Of a stretch of DNA of 64,000 nt, positions 34,583 through 50,200 are shown piece by piece. Source of the DNA: Mugil cephalus (lineage: Eukaryota > Chordata > Actinopteri > Mugiliformes > Mugilidae); contig NC_061771.1 of NCBI RefSeq assembly GCF_022458985.1, positions 21,401,501-21,465,500 on the forward strand, written 5' to 3'. Every line of letters begins with the position of its first letter. Within the stretch, counting starts at the first letter, position 1. Position numbers and translations under genes: made by a program. The notes beneath the pieces were generated by a model. That model had not been told where the DNA came from. It saw nothing but the letters and a program-made list of their open reading frames with translations, and did no database searches.

Positions 34583-36200
34583 GATCAGCTGGATTTTAAA
34601 TGCTCATCCACGCAGACAGCGCTCCATGTTCCGCTGAACCTGCTCCGCATCCACCCAACCACAGGCGGCTAAACGTCTGGCCGTTGGGGGCGCGGATGAT
34701 TTCTGCGGCTGCGCAGGTCGGAATACTTTCAGTGAGGGAACAACTTCCTGTCGGTCCACTTAAGCGGGGAGGATTTTCAGTGACGGACCGGCCGGGTCCA
34801 GTGAATGGGTGAAGTGGAAGATAGTGCCTACTAATAAAAATATAAAACTTCTTCTTCCCCCATCTCTTCTTCCGCTCCTCCTCCTTATTATTATTCTTAT
34901 TATTGTTATTATTATTACAGTAACAACAGGCTGGATAAAACCATGGTAGGGCTGGACTGGAGGGGCAATGTGATGCTGTGTACAAGACGGGCCTGAGTAG
35001 ACTGTAATTCAGGTCTTTCAATGTGTGCAACAAGTTGCTAGACTCTTTCTACCAGTCTGTTGCAAAATGACATCAGTTAGATCAACAAACTGATCCAAAA
35101 GACTGGACATGTGATCTGCAGGGAGTTGGAGTGAGAGACGGGGACACTGGATAAATTGCTCTCCATCATGTTCCCACAGTTGAGAACTACAGAACTTGTT
35201 ATATACCTTACTTTATCCAGCTGTATGACAGCTAAGTTACTGACCAAGCAATTTCTAACTATATATCTATCTGTGTATTTCGTAATACAATTAATTGACT
35301 TGCTTGTCTAATTTCATTCCACTTTTAGAAAAACACACTAACTACCCCAAAAAGGAACAAAAGCAACAACAAACATATTATGACAGTGTGTTGCAGGATT
35401 AATCTGTTTTTGGATTTTTCTTTCTTGAGAAGTCAACTGTTCACAAAACTTGGGAAATTGTATTTTTATTAATGGGAAATACCGCAGACTGTGCAGAATA
35501 TTTATCAAAATTCACCAGCAGAGGGAGCTATAGTGCTAATACTAAAAAATATTTCAACAGCATAAACAAACTGTTGTCAATCATAGATAACGCTGGCCAC
35601 CTTCTCCACCAGATGATAAACAGACAACCGAGCTCCTCTTTCTCCTGTTATATAGTATGTACGGTGCTGTGCGCCTGTACGTTGCTGCTGCAACTGCAAA
35701 ATCTCCTAGTTTGGGATGAATTAAGCATTGATCTTGTCTATACTACGTAAAGATACACAAAATGTATAGTGTATAATTTTGAAAAGTTACAGATGCTTAT
35801 ATGTTGATTTCCCACACTTAGTTTATCACTCAGTCTGATTGAAAAAATGCCAGTTCATAGTTCTGTGATGACTTTATTTTTTTTGGGATAGATATTCCCA
35901 ACTCAAGATGCAGAATTTGTGTAGTTCAGCAAAAGTCTGTTGAAATATTTTTTTCCACTGATATTTAAATGATTCAGTACATTGCACTGGCTTACCAATA
36001 ACTAATGATCACAGCATCTAGATCGAAGGCAGTAATCAGTGCTTTTTTACAGTAACAATCTCTGAAAAGGTCGGCTTGCGCTTGAATGTTATTCTCAGGC
36101 TTTTTAGTTCAAGTGTAAAGCTTCAGTGAAGTGCAACAGGATGCAGTTATAAGTTACTTTCCATGTGATAAAGGTCAATGAAGACCAAACAGTCAGAGTG
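34583..36200. other. Region between fbxl18 5' end and actb 3' end
   Basis: 34590-34800 is comparatively GC-rich and probably holds the fbxl18 promoter and 5' UTR. The rest is AT-rich. Open frames at 35472-35750 and 36165-36452 show no recognisable domain, and the latter lies opposite the actb 3' UTR. Confidence 0.45.
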
Positions 36201-36219
36201 GAATCTCAGACATGTGCGC

Positions 36220-36225
36220 TTTATT
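36220..36225 (-). terminator. actb: Polyadenylation signal of actb
   Basis: AATAAA on the minus strand, about 510 nt past the stop codon. That gives a 3' UTR of a size usual for beta-actin. Confidence 0.6.
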
Positions 36226-36733
36226 GGGTTGTTGTGTACACCAGAGGCCTGAAGCCCCATGCACAAACCTTCATAAACCTCAATACAAGGCAGAAGCTTT
36301 GTCTTTTGCATGATGACAAAAACAAACTGGACCAAGTATCGTTTAAGGCCGAAAGTACAAAAACAAAACAAGTTTCAGATTACATAATTTACATAATAAG
36401 CAATACTACAGGTCTGTTGGGCAGTGGCCCGCCAGAGAATAAACCTTCATAGAGGCAAATAAGGTGGTGAACAAAGACATCTGGAATGACCTACACAAAC
36501 ACGACAATGGACATCATGTTCCTCAAACATTCACACCGCCTGGGATCCTCTGTACTTCCTGCAGAGTTTCTCCCCATCAGGGGGCATGGTGCCATTAGCC
36601 AGAGTGATGAGGGAAATGGGAAGAGGTGTTGTGGGCTCAGCATACACCAGTGTGTTGGTGTAGACGTGTATGCAGAGCCAGTCGTTTGGGTTTGTAGCAG
36701 TGTGTGTTTTTGGTGGGTGGGGACAGAGTCTGT

Positions 36734-39014
<2,281 letters not shown>

Positions 39015-39141
39015 TCAGCAGGCCTTGAAGCTTTGTCATTATGGAAACCGGACGCTGGATGTCGCAGTGGTGCCTGTTCCCGTCCAGATCCAGAGGCTCA
39101 GAAAACACAAAGGCTGTTTCTCTCTCTGGGTCTGGCCATGG

Positions 39142-39151
39142 CCATATAAGG
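39142..39151. promoter_or_regulatory. actb: CArG box in actb intron 1
   Basis: CCATATAAGG, a perfect CC(A/T)6GG serum response factor site inside intron 1 (38925-39900). Vertebrate beta-actin genes carry a conserved intronic CArG enhancer, so its place fits. Confidence 0.75.
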
Positions 39152-39398
39152 CAAAAGTGAGTGCAGCTCAGAGACAGCGGCAGACCGGCCCGGAAGCCGC
39201 CCCGTATGTCATTAAACCTCAAGTGACACCGACAGCCGACCACTCCCTTCACCGGGACCACCACAGCTGTATTAACCACCTACACACATCCCTAACCTCA
39301 GACCTCGAAGCAGCAGATTTAACAAGTGAACATCACATCCAGCGTCATAAGGTGCACAGATATGTCGTGACCACCACAGTTTCAAGGTTATACTAACA

Positions 39399-39429
<31 letters not shown>

Positions 39430-39900
39430 AACTTCTGTCATTCATTACACTTAAAAAAAAAGAACATAGAACAATTTTTCATTTCTAGTTCTGTCTTTTT
39501 AATTTGTATTTGTCTCCATCGGTCATCATCTGTGTTTGTGTAATCGGAGACACCAGAGTCACGGACCGAGCCAAAGCAGATGCTTGTATGTAAGCGAGAA
39601 GGTCAAGCTTATTTCTTTTTCTTAAAAAAACAATAAATAAACAAAAAACGAGGTCTGATTTAGCATGATGAAGTGATGACAGCCAGCATGGCACAGTCTT
39701 AAATATAAATGTCAACACATTACCCACCAGTTACTGACATCAGAAACTATAACGGACACTCCAACTTAATGGAAGTGTCGCATAAGTTAAAAGAAAGAAA
39801 AAACAGCTCGGTGGAGTAAAATCTAAAAGCTTATATATGTTTAAAAAAGCATTTAAAATATGACCAGAAAATGCATGATTCTCCATCTTTTTTTCCTTAC

Positions 39901-39990
39901 CTGTGTGAGGGGAGGTTAATCGGCTTAGGAGAACTGAGGCTGATCTCTACACTCCGGTAGGGTTTAGTGTCTGAGCTTGACTGCAATGGA
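39901..39990 (-). other. actb: Non-coding first exon of actb
   Basis: The exon ends with CTCACACAG followed by a GTAAGG donor at 39895-39900. It splices over intron 1 to the acceptor at 38925 just before the ATG. The 5' boundary (transcription start) is estimated only. Confidence 0.6.
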
Positions 39991-40038
39991 GGCCGGTAAA
40001 TGGCAGGACTTTATCTGCGCTCCTGCTGCAGCCCCTTT

Positions 40039-40078
40039 CCATAAAAGGAGAACTTTCCGCACGGCGCCCTCTGATTGG
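40039..40078 (-). promoter_or_regulatory. actb: actb core promoter: CArG and CCAAT boxes
   Basis: On the minus strand, a CCAAT box (40074-40078, AACCAATCAG context) is followed 25 nt later by CCTTTTATGG (40039-40048), an SRF-binding CArG box. This CCAAT-CArG order is the classical beta-actin promoter layout. A weak TATA-like GATAAAG lies further down near 40008. Confidence 0.8.
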
Positions 40079-40099
40079 TTCCGCCGCATCCACCGGGTG

Positions 40100-41416
40100 T
40101 GGCGCATGCAGATGTCTGCATGACAGGAGGGAAGAAGAAGCACCATAAAAACGTAACCTATATTACCCCACAGTTATCAATCTGGCCTTGTCCACCAGTT
40201 CAATACTACACTTTCTTTTTTTTTATATATAGGTCTTTCTCCGTTATTATGGCTGCAGGGACGATGATGTAACGCACATGTTTTTGGTGCACGTGTTTGC
40301 AACAAATGTCATATGTAAAATTCAGTTTGAGAGGAAAATAAGTTGAAATATGTCTGTTTTTGTGTCTGGAACTGTTGCACAAGCAAGTGAATATCTACAT
40401 TCGAACGAGGTCTATATATACTAATTACGCCAACTACTCATATGCTGTCTTATGTTTATCTTAATGCAATTAACACAAATCAACAATGACTTTAACTCAG
40501 ACGAGTGAATGCAGAAGAGCTGCAAGCCCCTCATCCCTCTCACTCATCACATACAGTATACTGGTTCACGGTGCCAGCCAGGACGTGGGGCGCTAACAAC
40601 CTCAGGGTCACTGACAGCCCCGTTGACACCTTGTCTGGCTCGTCTGGCCCCGGCATACCACACACCACACACACACACTCATGCAGAGCTGATTGACAGT
40701 GGTACATGTGGTCAAGTCGAGGTATGTTTAGAGCAAAACTCGGCAAGCTGCGAGACTCTGATCTTTCACCACTTCCCTTCGCTATGTGTGAGCACATAAG
40801 GTTGATTAAGCTGACTTGCGAAAGATTACACAATGTACAGGTGTGTCATTTCCGGAACATACCTGGGATTGCTGTCGCCGTAATGAAACTACAAGAACTC
40901 TTAGGTATTAATCACGCAAGAATATGACTCATGCATGTGCACACCTGTTGACGGCGCACACGCCCATGTACTGCCACTCGTTATGACTTTTCTTATCTGA
41001 AATACTGCTTTAAATGTAATGTTTATGGTGGAGGTGGAAAATAAAACTCTGCGAGGCTCGTCTCATAAGTTGACCAGAGACTGAGTGGGAGGGTCAGGTT
41101 GCTGCTTTAACTCAATAAGGGCACCGGACAAAGACTCATAAACTTACACTAGGAATTCTCGCTGGCTCAACGTGTTCCTAATAAGGATATATGGGAGCCA
41201 GTTCACCAAAAGGGACAGGAAGTAGATTTTTACAGGGCCTCACTTCTGCAGATCCAGCAGAGGAAGTGACCACACAAACCAGCAAACACATATACATGGT
41301 CATATATCACACAGTGTGGAGCAGCTAAGGGGAGCATTAGAGGGGGGTGTGGATTAGCCGTACAGAGGAATTGGCTTTTGATACGGCAGCATTATCCTCC
41401 TCTAGTCAGACACTAG

Positions 41417-41418
<2 letters not shown>
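40100..41418. other. Region upstream of actb, no gene recognised
   Basis: No open frame with a recognisable domain. Short open frames near 40505-40927 lie on both strands with low-complexity translations. Probably regulatory and intergenic DNA. Confidence 0.4.

Positions 41419-41464
<46 letters not shown>
41419..41464. repeat. AC microsatellite
   Basis: Over twenty AC units. Confidence 0.95.
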
Positions 41465-41465
<1 letters not shown>

Positions 41466-41520
41466 AAGTATAGACCCAGGGCAAGACAACCATCCCTTTA
41501 AGAGTTCCTTTGGATGACGT

Positions 41521-41530
41521 CCATATAAGG
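41521..41530. promoter_or_regulatory. Distal CArG box upstream of actb
   Basis: A second perfect CCATATAAGG, about 1.5 kb above the actb promoter. It directly abuts TGACGTCC, a CRE/ATF-like half site. Possible SRF enhancer (inference); ten-base sites also arise by chance. Confidence 0.35.
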
Positions 41531-43714
41531 AGATATTGGAGCAAGTCACATGGGGGGAAGAATGCAATGCTCAGGTCATGTGACCAGTCTGAGGAAATGA
41601 ATGAGTCTCCCTTTTTAAGGCTGCTTCTGTTGAATGTTTGCCACTGTACTCACCTTGATCTCTGCATACTTCACCATAATGTATGTTTTGCTCCTTATTC
41701 AGAATGTGGAACTAATGGTTTTTGTCTGTTGGTTTTGCATCTTTCTCAAACTTTATACCCAGCCCCTCCCTGGTGGAAATTTCTCAGCGTTTCCTGTGGA
41801 CACTCATGCCATTCTTTGTGCCATTTCAAAACTCAAGGGTTGCACACATGAGTCACGCATGTATTACAGCACACGCATATATCCCTCCCTTGCATTGCTC
41901 ACTCGCACAGTCAGAGAAACTCACAAGCCTGGCTCTCAGCTCTGACTAAGACCAAATATGGAAGAAGCTAGCAGGTAGCTTCTGTCCACTCTCTCTCTCT
42001 CTCTCTCTCTCCCTCCCTCAAACACCCATGAGCCCTCTTCCTTTATTTGCCACATTTCCTGCCTCCCCGAATCAATCACTCTCTTGTTTCACTTCACTGT
42101 TATAGGAGTGCACTGCAAGGTCACTGTGCATATTTGCCCATTTTGCTCTCTGCCAGTCGTTCCCAGTCATTTATGGCATCACATTCCAAGTTTTTCAGCA
42201 TTGGAGGGGGGTGTGGCTCATATGAGAATCAGAAAGAAGGATGATGAGGGAACCACTGGTTGAAATAATATGGGAGGAGTAACTTCATGAACAGAAATAC
42301 CCTCTTCAAAACAGCTCGCCCTTAATAATTAATGGTCTTTGTGGACGTAAACAGTTCTGGGGACTCTCTCCTCCAAGAACTGCATACCTCTGAGGGCCTT
42401 TTCATGTTTGCATTTGCGATGAAGTGACATAACAGACGACTGGCACGGACCTTTTTACATATACGTCACAACTAAGTCACAGCGCTTAGCTGGAGGCAAA
42501 TAGGGACTTCACTTGGTTCTGTTTTACAAACAGAGTCACGAATGGGCCCAATAAAGCTTGGGCTTCACTATCCGTTCGCATCTCTGTGTTTTGTTCCTTG
42601 CTGCTTTCAGAGCTAACGTTTAACCAATATTTACATGTTTGGGTTTAAAGTGGCGCTTTCACGTCAAACAAGTCACCATGCACGTGTGTCAGTCAAGGTT
42701 CCTCCTGTACTGGGAAAAACCCTACCCTGAATCAGGAGCTAAAAAAAAATCCTTAAAAGAGAAAAGTGATTGCTCTCAGTTCCCACAGGGCGGACGCACA
42801 CACACATGCACAACAAACAGAAGTAGCTCCTGTAGCCTATGAAAAGGTTCTCTGGTCCAAAACCTCTCATAGAAGAGAAACATTTAGCTACTACGCACTA
42901 CAGAGGAAGACAATTATTAGCCACTAGTAAAGGTCAAGATAAAGGGCAGCTCTTAGCAACGATTCAAAGTGTTTCTCAGATCCAGCAAGCAGAAAGTGAT
43001 GCAGAGTGAACCTAGGGGCCTCAAAGTATTTGCCTATTTGGCATGGCTAAGCAGCAGGTGGCAAAAATGGGGAAGCAGCTTGTTTGTCAGTGGGGAAACA
43101 GAATTCTGACATTTGTTGGTTGGGCGTATTTTTACCCAGACTTTGAAAGCTGCAGAAAGTCACTGTACCGAGACAGAAAAGGTTCATGCAAATCACCCTT
43201 TTCACTCAAGTTTTAACCCTTTAAAACTGAACGGATCGCCGGTGATCCATTAAAGCATGTGGTAAATTACTACCATAACTCACAATGGTTTGCGCTATTG
43301 ACAAAATTCAAAGTGTAGCTGAACACTGGGAAGTTGTGCTTTTGTCTGGAGGACCTCTCAGACATGTCAAGGGTAGAACTAACTAACAAATTCGTCCAAA
43401 CAACTCTCTCTTCATGGGTCTTTCCGGTCTTGCGTCACTCTCCAACCTGCAGCCGACAGCAGTGGTGTGTCATTGTTACCGCAATGCTGGCTTTTTTCCC
43501 AGAAAACACAGCTTCCCAGTTTTCAGCCACATTTTGAATCTTGTCCATCGGTGAGTTACGGTAATTCAGATACCACAAGGTTTTTTTTTTTTTAATCCGT
43601 GAGTGGATGTTTGAGTCTTAAAGGGTTAAATTCACCTTTCAGAATGGATTGAATTGAATGATAATTTGTTTTCTTGTGGACGTAGTCTTGGTAAGATTTA
43701 TATCTAACAAATCT
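41531..43714. other. Intergenic region between actb and the CUB/mucin/EGF gene
   Basis: Contains a CT run at 41991-42012 and several short open frames without recognisable domains (for example 41510-41949). No exon could be supported. Confidence 0.4.
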
Positions 43715-43985
43715 CATCTCATCTTCTACTGGCTGCTTATCCTCACCAGGGTCGTGGGGGTTGCTGTCATCGGGCGACACCCTTAACGGGGCTAACACAT
43801 AGACGAGTCACCAGTCATTCACATTCACACTCACACACCTAGGGTCAATTTAGAGTCACCAGTTGCCTAACAAGCATGTTCTCCGAGAAAACCCACGCAG
43901 ACACAGGGAGAACATGCAAACTCCATCCAGAAAGACCTGAGGCGGACTTGAACCAGGACCTTCTAGCTGGGGGGCATCAGTGCCG
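43715..43985. repeat. Common teleost interspersed repeat
   Basis: Holds the family blocks TCACCAGGGTCGTGGGGG, CTAGGGTCAATTTAGAGTC and GGGAGAACATGCAAACTCCA, also seen in part at 12655-12785. Usual order; no coding capacity. Confidence 0.65.
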
Positions 43986-44188
43986 CCTTTATCGAACAAA
44001 TAATGACATTTACAGTTACATTTTTTACCTCTGTGCAGCTCTTTGCTCCAACCGAGGTTGTTTTTAAAAGTGCTTTAGAAATAAACTTTGACTTGACTTG
44101 ACATACATGCCAGACATTTAGATTCAGCCTCTGAACAATTTTATAAAATGTATACAAATTTATACACGTGCACACTATCCTTTTACAT

Positions 44189-44194
44189 TTTATT
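44189..44194 (-). terminator. Possible polyadenylation signal of the CUB/mucin/EGF gene
   Basis: AATAAA on the minus strand about 80 nt past the stop codon. Confidence 0.4.
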
Positions 44195-44274
44195 CACAAA
44201 AAAATGTAGCTTTTACAATGCAAACATAAACTTCAAATACCAGTGTCAGAACAATTTAGATTCTTGTGTGTGTG

Positions 44275-47200
44275 TTAAGCTGTCCAGCTCTTCCCCAGGT
44301 CCACCAGCTCCATTCCTTCACAGTAGGACCGTGGTCGTGACACCCTGACCTAGTTTCACAAGGGGGACAAAGCATCGTTACGTAAGGAAACCAGATACAC
44401 TTTTTTTCCCCCCTTCTCCACCAAACTCTCTCTCTCTCGCACACACATAATCAAACACTCACTGTGGGCGTCCTGTGGGAGGCCAGCTGCTGCAGAAGTG
44501 GGAATGGAGTCCAGTGAATGGGTTCCACTGGCCAGCTGCAGACGGAAAGGTCACTGGCCTTACCTGAGTCCAACACACCGTCCCCCATACTCATCTCACT
44601 TCCCCTCCAACCGTACTGGGAGCTAGAGGGAGTACAGAGAGTGAAGGGATTATTACAGACACACACACATTATCTTTATATGGTTTGTGCAAAAGAGTAT
44701 AAAAGGATATAAAGTGTTGCTGTCAAGGTAATTTAAAGAGGGAAATCCCAGGTTGATGGGAAAGATTAGGTAATAAATGTGCTTTTATAAATACGGACCA
44801 TAAATCCTACTTTTGAAAGTAAATTCTATATTTCTTAACTTATCTTTACTGTGCTTATACGTCCCAATGTGAAGCTACTTGTGTATAAAACTAAAAGAAA
44901 CCTCTTAACCACTTAGATCTAAGGAGCATTTTAATTTCTTTCAGCTTATTGTCTTTGTTTATAACTTTAATGTTTAGATTTCAACTTAAACTGATTTGGT
45001 ATGGTTAGATGAACGACGGAGTCTGAAAAGCTGGAACAAATTCACTCATTCGAGTGTTTTTCTATGTTAACATATTGATTCATTTGGTTAATATTAAGCT
45101 ATTTAAATCCATGCATTCCTTGGACTGATATCAGTAAAAATGTGTTACAAAAAGTTAGATCTGTTTTGTGGTTTGGTTTCTTCAAAGCGGTCACATTTTT
45201 AGGCTTTGATAATAACTACCTTTTTTTCTTCAACCAGTTTCATGAAGTCAGCTGGAGTTTTTCCCAACCGTCCTGAAGGAGTTCCCACATGTGCCGAGCA
45301 CTTGTTGGCTGCTTTCATCTCACTCTGCCGTAACAACCTGTTCCAAAACTATTTCGCTTGGGGTGACCGTGTAAAGCTGTTTCGAAAGGATATTGTGGAT
45401 TGGTACGTTTCCAGCGGTTCAAGCATTTTTGCTCAGCTCTGTGCAGAATGAGGAAGGAGGCAAATAGCTTTTTACAGCACTCCATTTCATATGCAGTCCA
45501 TTTCCTGTTTCCCAACAACAGCTTACTGGTGGAAATCAGACTATGTCCTGTCTCTAAAGCGTGCACTGCATTTTGGTATTGATCCTCTGTATCACGTAAC
45601 TGTGTGTGTGTGCTCAATGTGGAAATCTCTGGGCACACGGCTTCATTATCACCAAACACATGGACCTAATCTTTCTGTCACTGTCAAACGTCCAGAAAGT
45701 TCATGTGCAATGTGTGCGTTCACCTGTGGGGATAGATTGTGTTGACGCGCGTCCCGTGGCTGGGGCAGGTGGAGGCCAGTGACAGCGTGTCGTCGTGGTA
45801 ACAGCAGGGGCGGTCGAGCGCCCGCAGATGCAGCAACTCATCGGAGCGTGTGAAGGCAGGATTATCCAGCGAGTCGGCTGAACCGGCCCATGAGCGCAAC
45901 CAGAAGCGACCCGACAGCTCATCGAAGTGGTTGAACCTGCGGTAGCTGCACACGCACGCAAACGAAGCATGGATAAATAGTCAGAGGGTGCAATGTTCAT
46001 TACACTGCAATGTGATCCGGGTTAAAGCTAATAAACTTAATAAATGATCCAATAAACTTTCAATAATCAGGACGACAAATCGGAGGATGGCCCACAAAGA
46101 ATATTATCCAACCAATTTTTGCTAAATGGCAGTATTAGGTGTTACACAAGCCACAGTTATTTCTCCTTAAAAGTTACTGATGAAGCCACAGAGAGCAACC
46201 TCTGGTAAAGGACAAAGAACTCCTAAGATAAGAGAAGGGGCGGAGCTGACCCCAGAGCTGCCATGGGTGACATCATGTTTCATGAACGAACTCACTATGT
46301 CTCGCAGTGACAGATGACCACTGTGCACACATTTATTTATTTATTTTCTCAGCGCAACCAATGTCAATTCACATGTAATATCCTGTCTGGATAACTTCTA
46401 ATTTCGGTCCTATTAATAATAATCTGAGATATTGTGGTTTATCAGTGCGATGCACCAACTTTAATAGTGAAGTCAAACCCTCATGTCTGGAGTCTGGAGC
46501 TCCTGGTTTATAAATATTCAGCTGTTATGGACTCAATTTCCAAAATATTAAACATAAAAAGTTGTATACTGTATACTGTTGTATATTTTCCAAAAATATG
46601 CCTGAACGGACAAATTATGTAGAGGAATTGACTTGTTGTGCTCACACTTCTCTTAACTTCTCTCTAAATTGCTTATTCTACTTCAAAAACTGATGGCACA
46701 CCCCTTATTTATAGGAGTTTCTCTTAACCCAGCCAGCTACTCTTCAATTTTGTGAATGCAGGTCCTAATCTCTGGAGTCCAACGCTCCCTTTCCTTCCTT
46801 TAACGAGGCTCTCTGGATTTAAGGCATCACTTCCTGTCTAAACCTTGTCTGTCTGTGTGTACACATCCAATATTAGAATTTAATCGAGGCAGAAGGACAG
46901 ATCCCCAGCGTCTTTCTTTCTTGACGACAAACACAAAAATGCTGGCTGGCGCAGCTTTAAGAAGCTGAATCCAAATGGCTGCACTTCAACACAATAGCCG
47001 AGGACCAAATCCAAAATCCATGAGGTTTCCAGATTTCTCCACTTGGAAGAATACACGTAATTTATGACAATGTGAATGCAACAAGAAAATTGCAAGCCTG
47101 CCACTGAAAAATTTTCACATGTACATGAGAAGTGAAGAGATATGCAGCCAGACTCTGACACCTAGTGGAGATTATCGGATGTGCTTACATCTCAGTTCCT

Positions 47201-50200
47201 TTTTCTCTTCTTCAGTCACTTCTTTGCCGTGACTGCCAGCTCATTCATTTTCATATGCAAAGTTCAAGGAGTTACTCACCATAGACTGTCACTAAATACA
47301 CCGACCAAGCATAACATTATGACCACCTTCCTAGTATTGTGTAGGTCTCCGTTGTGGCTCCAAATTAGTTGTGACTCATCAGAGAATGGACATGGGTCTA
47401 ACGAGGGTGTGTCTGGCAACAGGATGTTGTTAGTGGGGGGGGTGTCTGGGTCCTGTGGGTTGAGGGGGGGGCCTCTGTGGTGGATCATCCCACTACTTGA
47501 TCAGTTTGGGATCTAGTGAATTTGGAGGCCATGTCAACACCTTGTGCTGTTCTTCATCTTTTTTTTCCCTTTTGAGTTGTTCCTAAACTGCTTCTGTGTC
47601 ATCCTGCTGGGGACGGCTGCTGCCATCCATCAAGGAGTGTCATTGCTGTGGGGTGGGGGTGTCTGGTCTGGTCTAGGTGGGTTTCCCAGCAGAACTTTAT
47701 ATTGTCAAAAGATGTTCAGTGTTGTTTACTCCTCTTGTCCTGTCAATGGTGTCAATGTTGTGGCTGATCGGTGTACGCTCCTAGTATTTGCGCATATCAC
47801 CGAGTGGGTGCGTACCTGCTGCGAGTCTGGTCCACTTTGGCCTGGATCAGCATGGCTCGGTAGCGGCGCACCGCCACAAAGGCCAAAACGCCAATGACCG
47901 TCACCATGACGATCAAGATGGCAAGACACGCGCCCACGAGCCGCGCTCGAGTCATCCTCACGTCACACCTCTGACCCATGTACCAGAAGTCGTCGCCTAC
48001 AAGGCAGCTAACACAGAAAACGAAAAAGTCACTCACACGCACAAAACCTTCCCACGATGATGGTGAGAAACACTTCCCTACAGGCTCTTACCGGCACACT
48101 GGAAGTTGTCCTGGATGGTGTGTGCAGATGCCGTGGTGGTGGCAGTAGTCAAAGCGGCAGACAGAGGAACAGCTATAGTTTGCAGTGACAGGCTGGGGCA
48201 CACATTTGTAGCCTGAGGGACACTGCAGTAACCAGTGACACACATCGCCCTGCAGGCCTGGAGGGAAGACAAGTTTAGGAATGAGGCTGTTCTTTGTTTT
48301 TTAAGAAATCTCATGAGAAAATGAAAAACACTGCAGTGTTTTAAACTGCGTTCAAGGCCTTTTCATACTGACTGTAGGACATAAAGGAAAAGTACTGATC
48401 ATGAAACATTATGCAGCAATGTGACTTATCCAGTACTTATTTCAATGTGTCATTATCCCAGAGGTATTAATGTTCAAAGTGAGTTATACTCATGTATTTG
48501 GTTGAGGTAGAGCTACTCTTAACACACGAGTTTATAGTCTGGTCTGTAAAAGACGGATCCCAGTGACTGCTTGACTTGAAACAAAAATCCAAATATCAAA
48601 ATGATTAAAAATGAAAAAGAATAAATAGAATTTTGTACCTCAACCACTAAATTGTGTCGACAGTAGCTGTTTAACCCCTGGAGAGCAGTGAAAATCATCT
48701 AAGCAGATTTCAAAACATTATTTGGACAAATTGGACAAACTATATGGGGACGTGTGTTTGCTTGTGTTGTAGGTCTAGCTTTGGAGCCCTCTTAAAATGT
48801 ATGTGATGTGTCAAGTAATGCTACATGGAAAAGGTTATGGCATTGTCTCTTGAAATGTAGTTTGTTAGAAATAGAAAAAAGAACTATTTTTACAAATTGA
48901 ATAAAAAGAATAATCATGTAAAGCACCAGTTTCTCAGTTCCTACATATTTGACTTTGTAGCTGGCGAAGAAATGACTGAGAATAAATTATAATGGTTTAT
49001 CTGATCATGGCGCAGTAATGTGTCGCTCTGGACAGAAATGTGTCTCAACGCCATTTTTTTTAATGTAAAAACAATATGGGGTTACTTATTTACCTCGCAG
49101 ACGATGGGGCGGGTGTGTCATGAAATAAAATATGTTTATGCTTATAAAATCTATTTAAGGTTTATGGATCCTTTGATGCACTGAAATCAAGTCTCTGTCT
49201 GCAGGGTCAAAATTAACCACAGTTCCAGTGGAAGCAGCAAAAGTGAAAGTGAATAAGACGCCTTACATACCACAGTAACAAAGTTTAGCCAGGTGCAATA
49301 ATCAGATTAGACCGAGAGTTTAATCGAGTCACTTTAATTGAGTTATGTTGTTAACATGAGACTGCCTGAAACTGGGTTAATTAAATAAGGAGGACAAAAA
49401 TTCACTGGCAGGTAAGTGAAACCACTGTCGCTGAACGCCAACCCAACAACATTTTACATGCTTTGATACTTTTCATAGAGTCGATTGTAGAGAGATTACA
49501 ATGCATGAAAGGAAATGTACACAGGGACCAATGTGAAGCAAAAGTCGGTGGAGTCTCACCTCCGAGTGTGATGTTGGTGATCTTGGATGATCTGAATGTC
49601 CTCCCCTCGCGGACGGCCTGAGCTAGGCCTGTTCGCTCCAGCAGCGATGTGGGTCCTGACGTGGTGAGCCACGGCAGAGCCCTGCTGGTTTTAAACTCCA
49701 CCAGACTCTGCACTGCATGGCCACTGGATCAGCGGCAGAAGAGCAGGTTAAATCTTCTGTAGCTCACTTTACACAACAACCTAGACCACCCTTAGTTAAC
49801 ATTTTAATCCAATCATATTCAGGGCTTTGAAAAATAAATACCTGACGATCTAGTTTCACAACACTGCCCTGAAGGTATTCCACCTCTCCATCCACGATCT
49901 ATTACTGCGTATCCTCTAGAGCAGGGCTATTCAACTACAAATTCAGACTGAAAACTGAGATCTTTTCATTTTCAGTCAAAAATTGGCAAATAAATACAGT
50001 TACATTACTAGTGCTGTTTATTCATCACTTTCTTTCATCATCAGTACTTTTTCAGACATCATGTGTCCATGAATATGAAGCAACACTTGTACATCTGTAC
50101 TCAGTTTTATGCCTATCCATCAATCCATTTTGACGACAAGATATTGTTACTCATACTGGTCATGATGTTTTTCATTAACGCCTTTTCATCCTGAAGAAGA

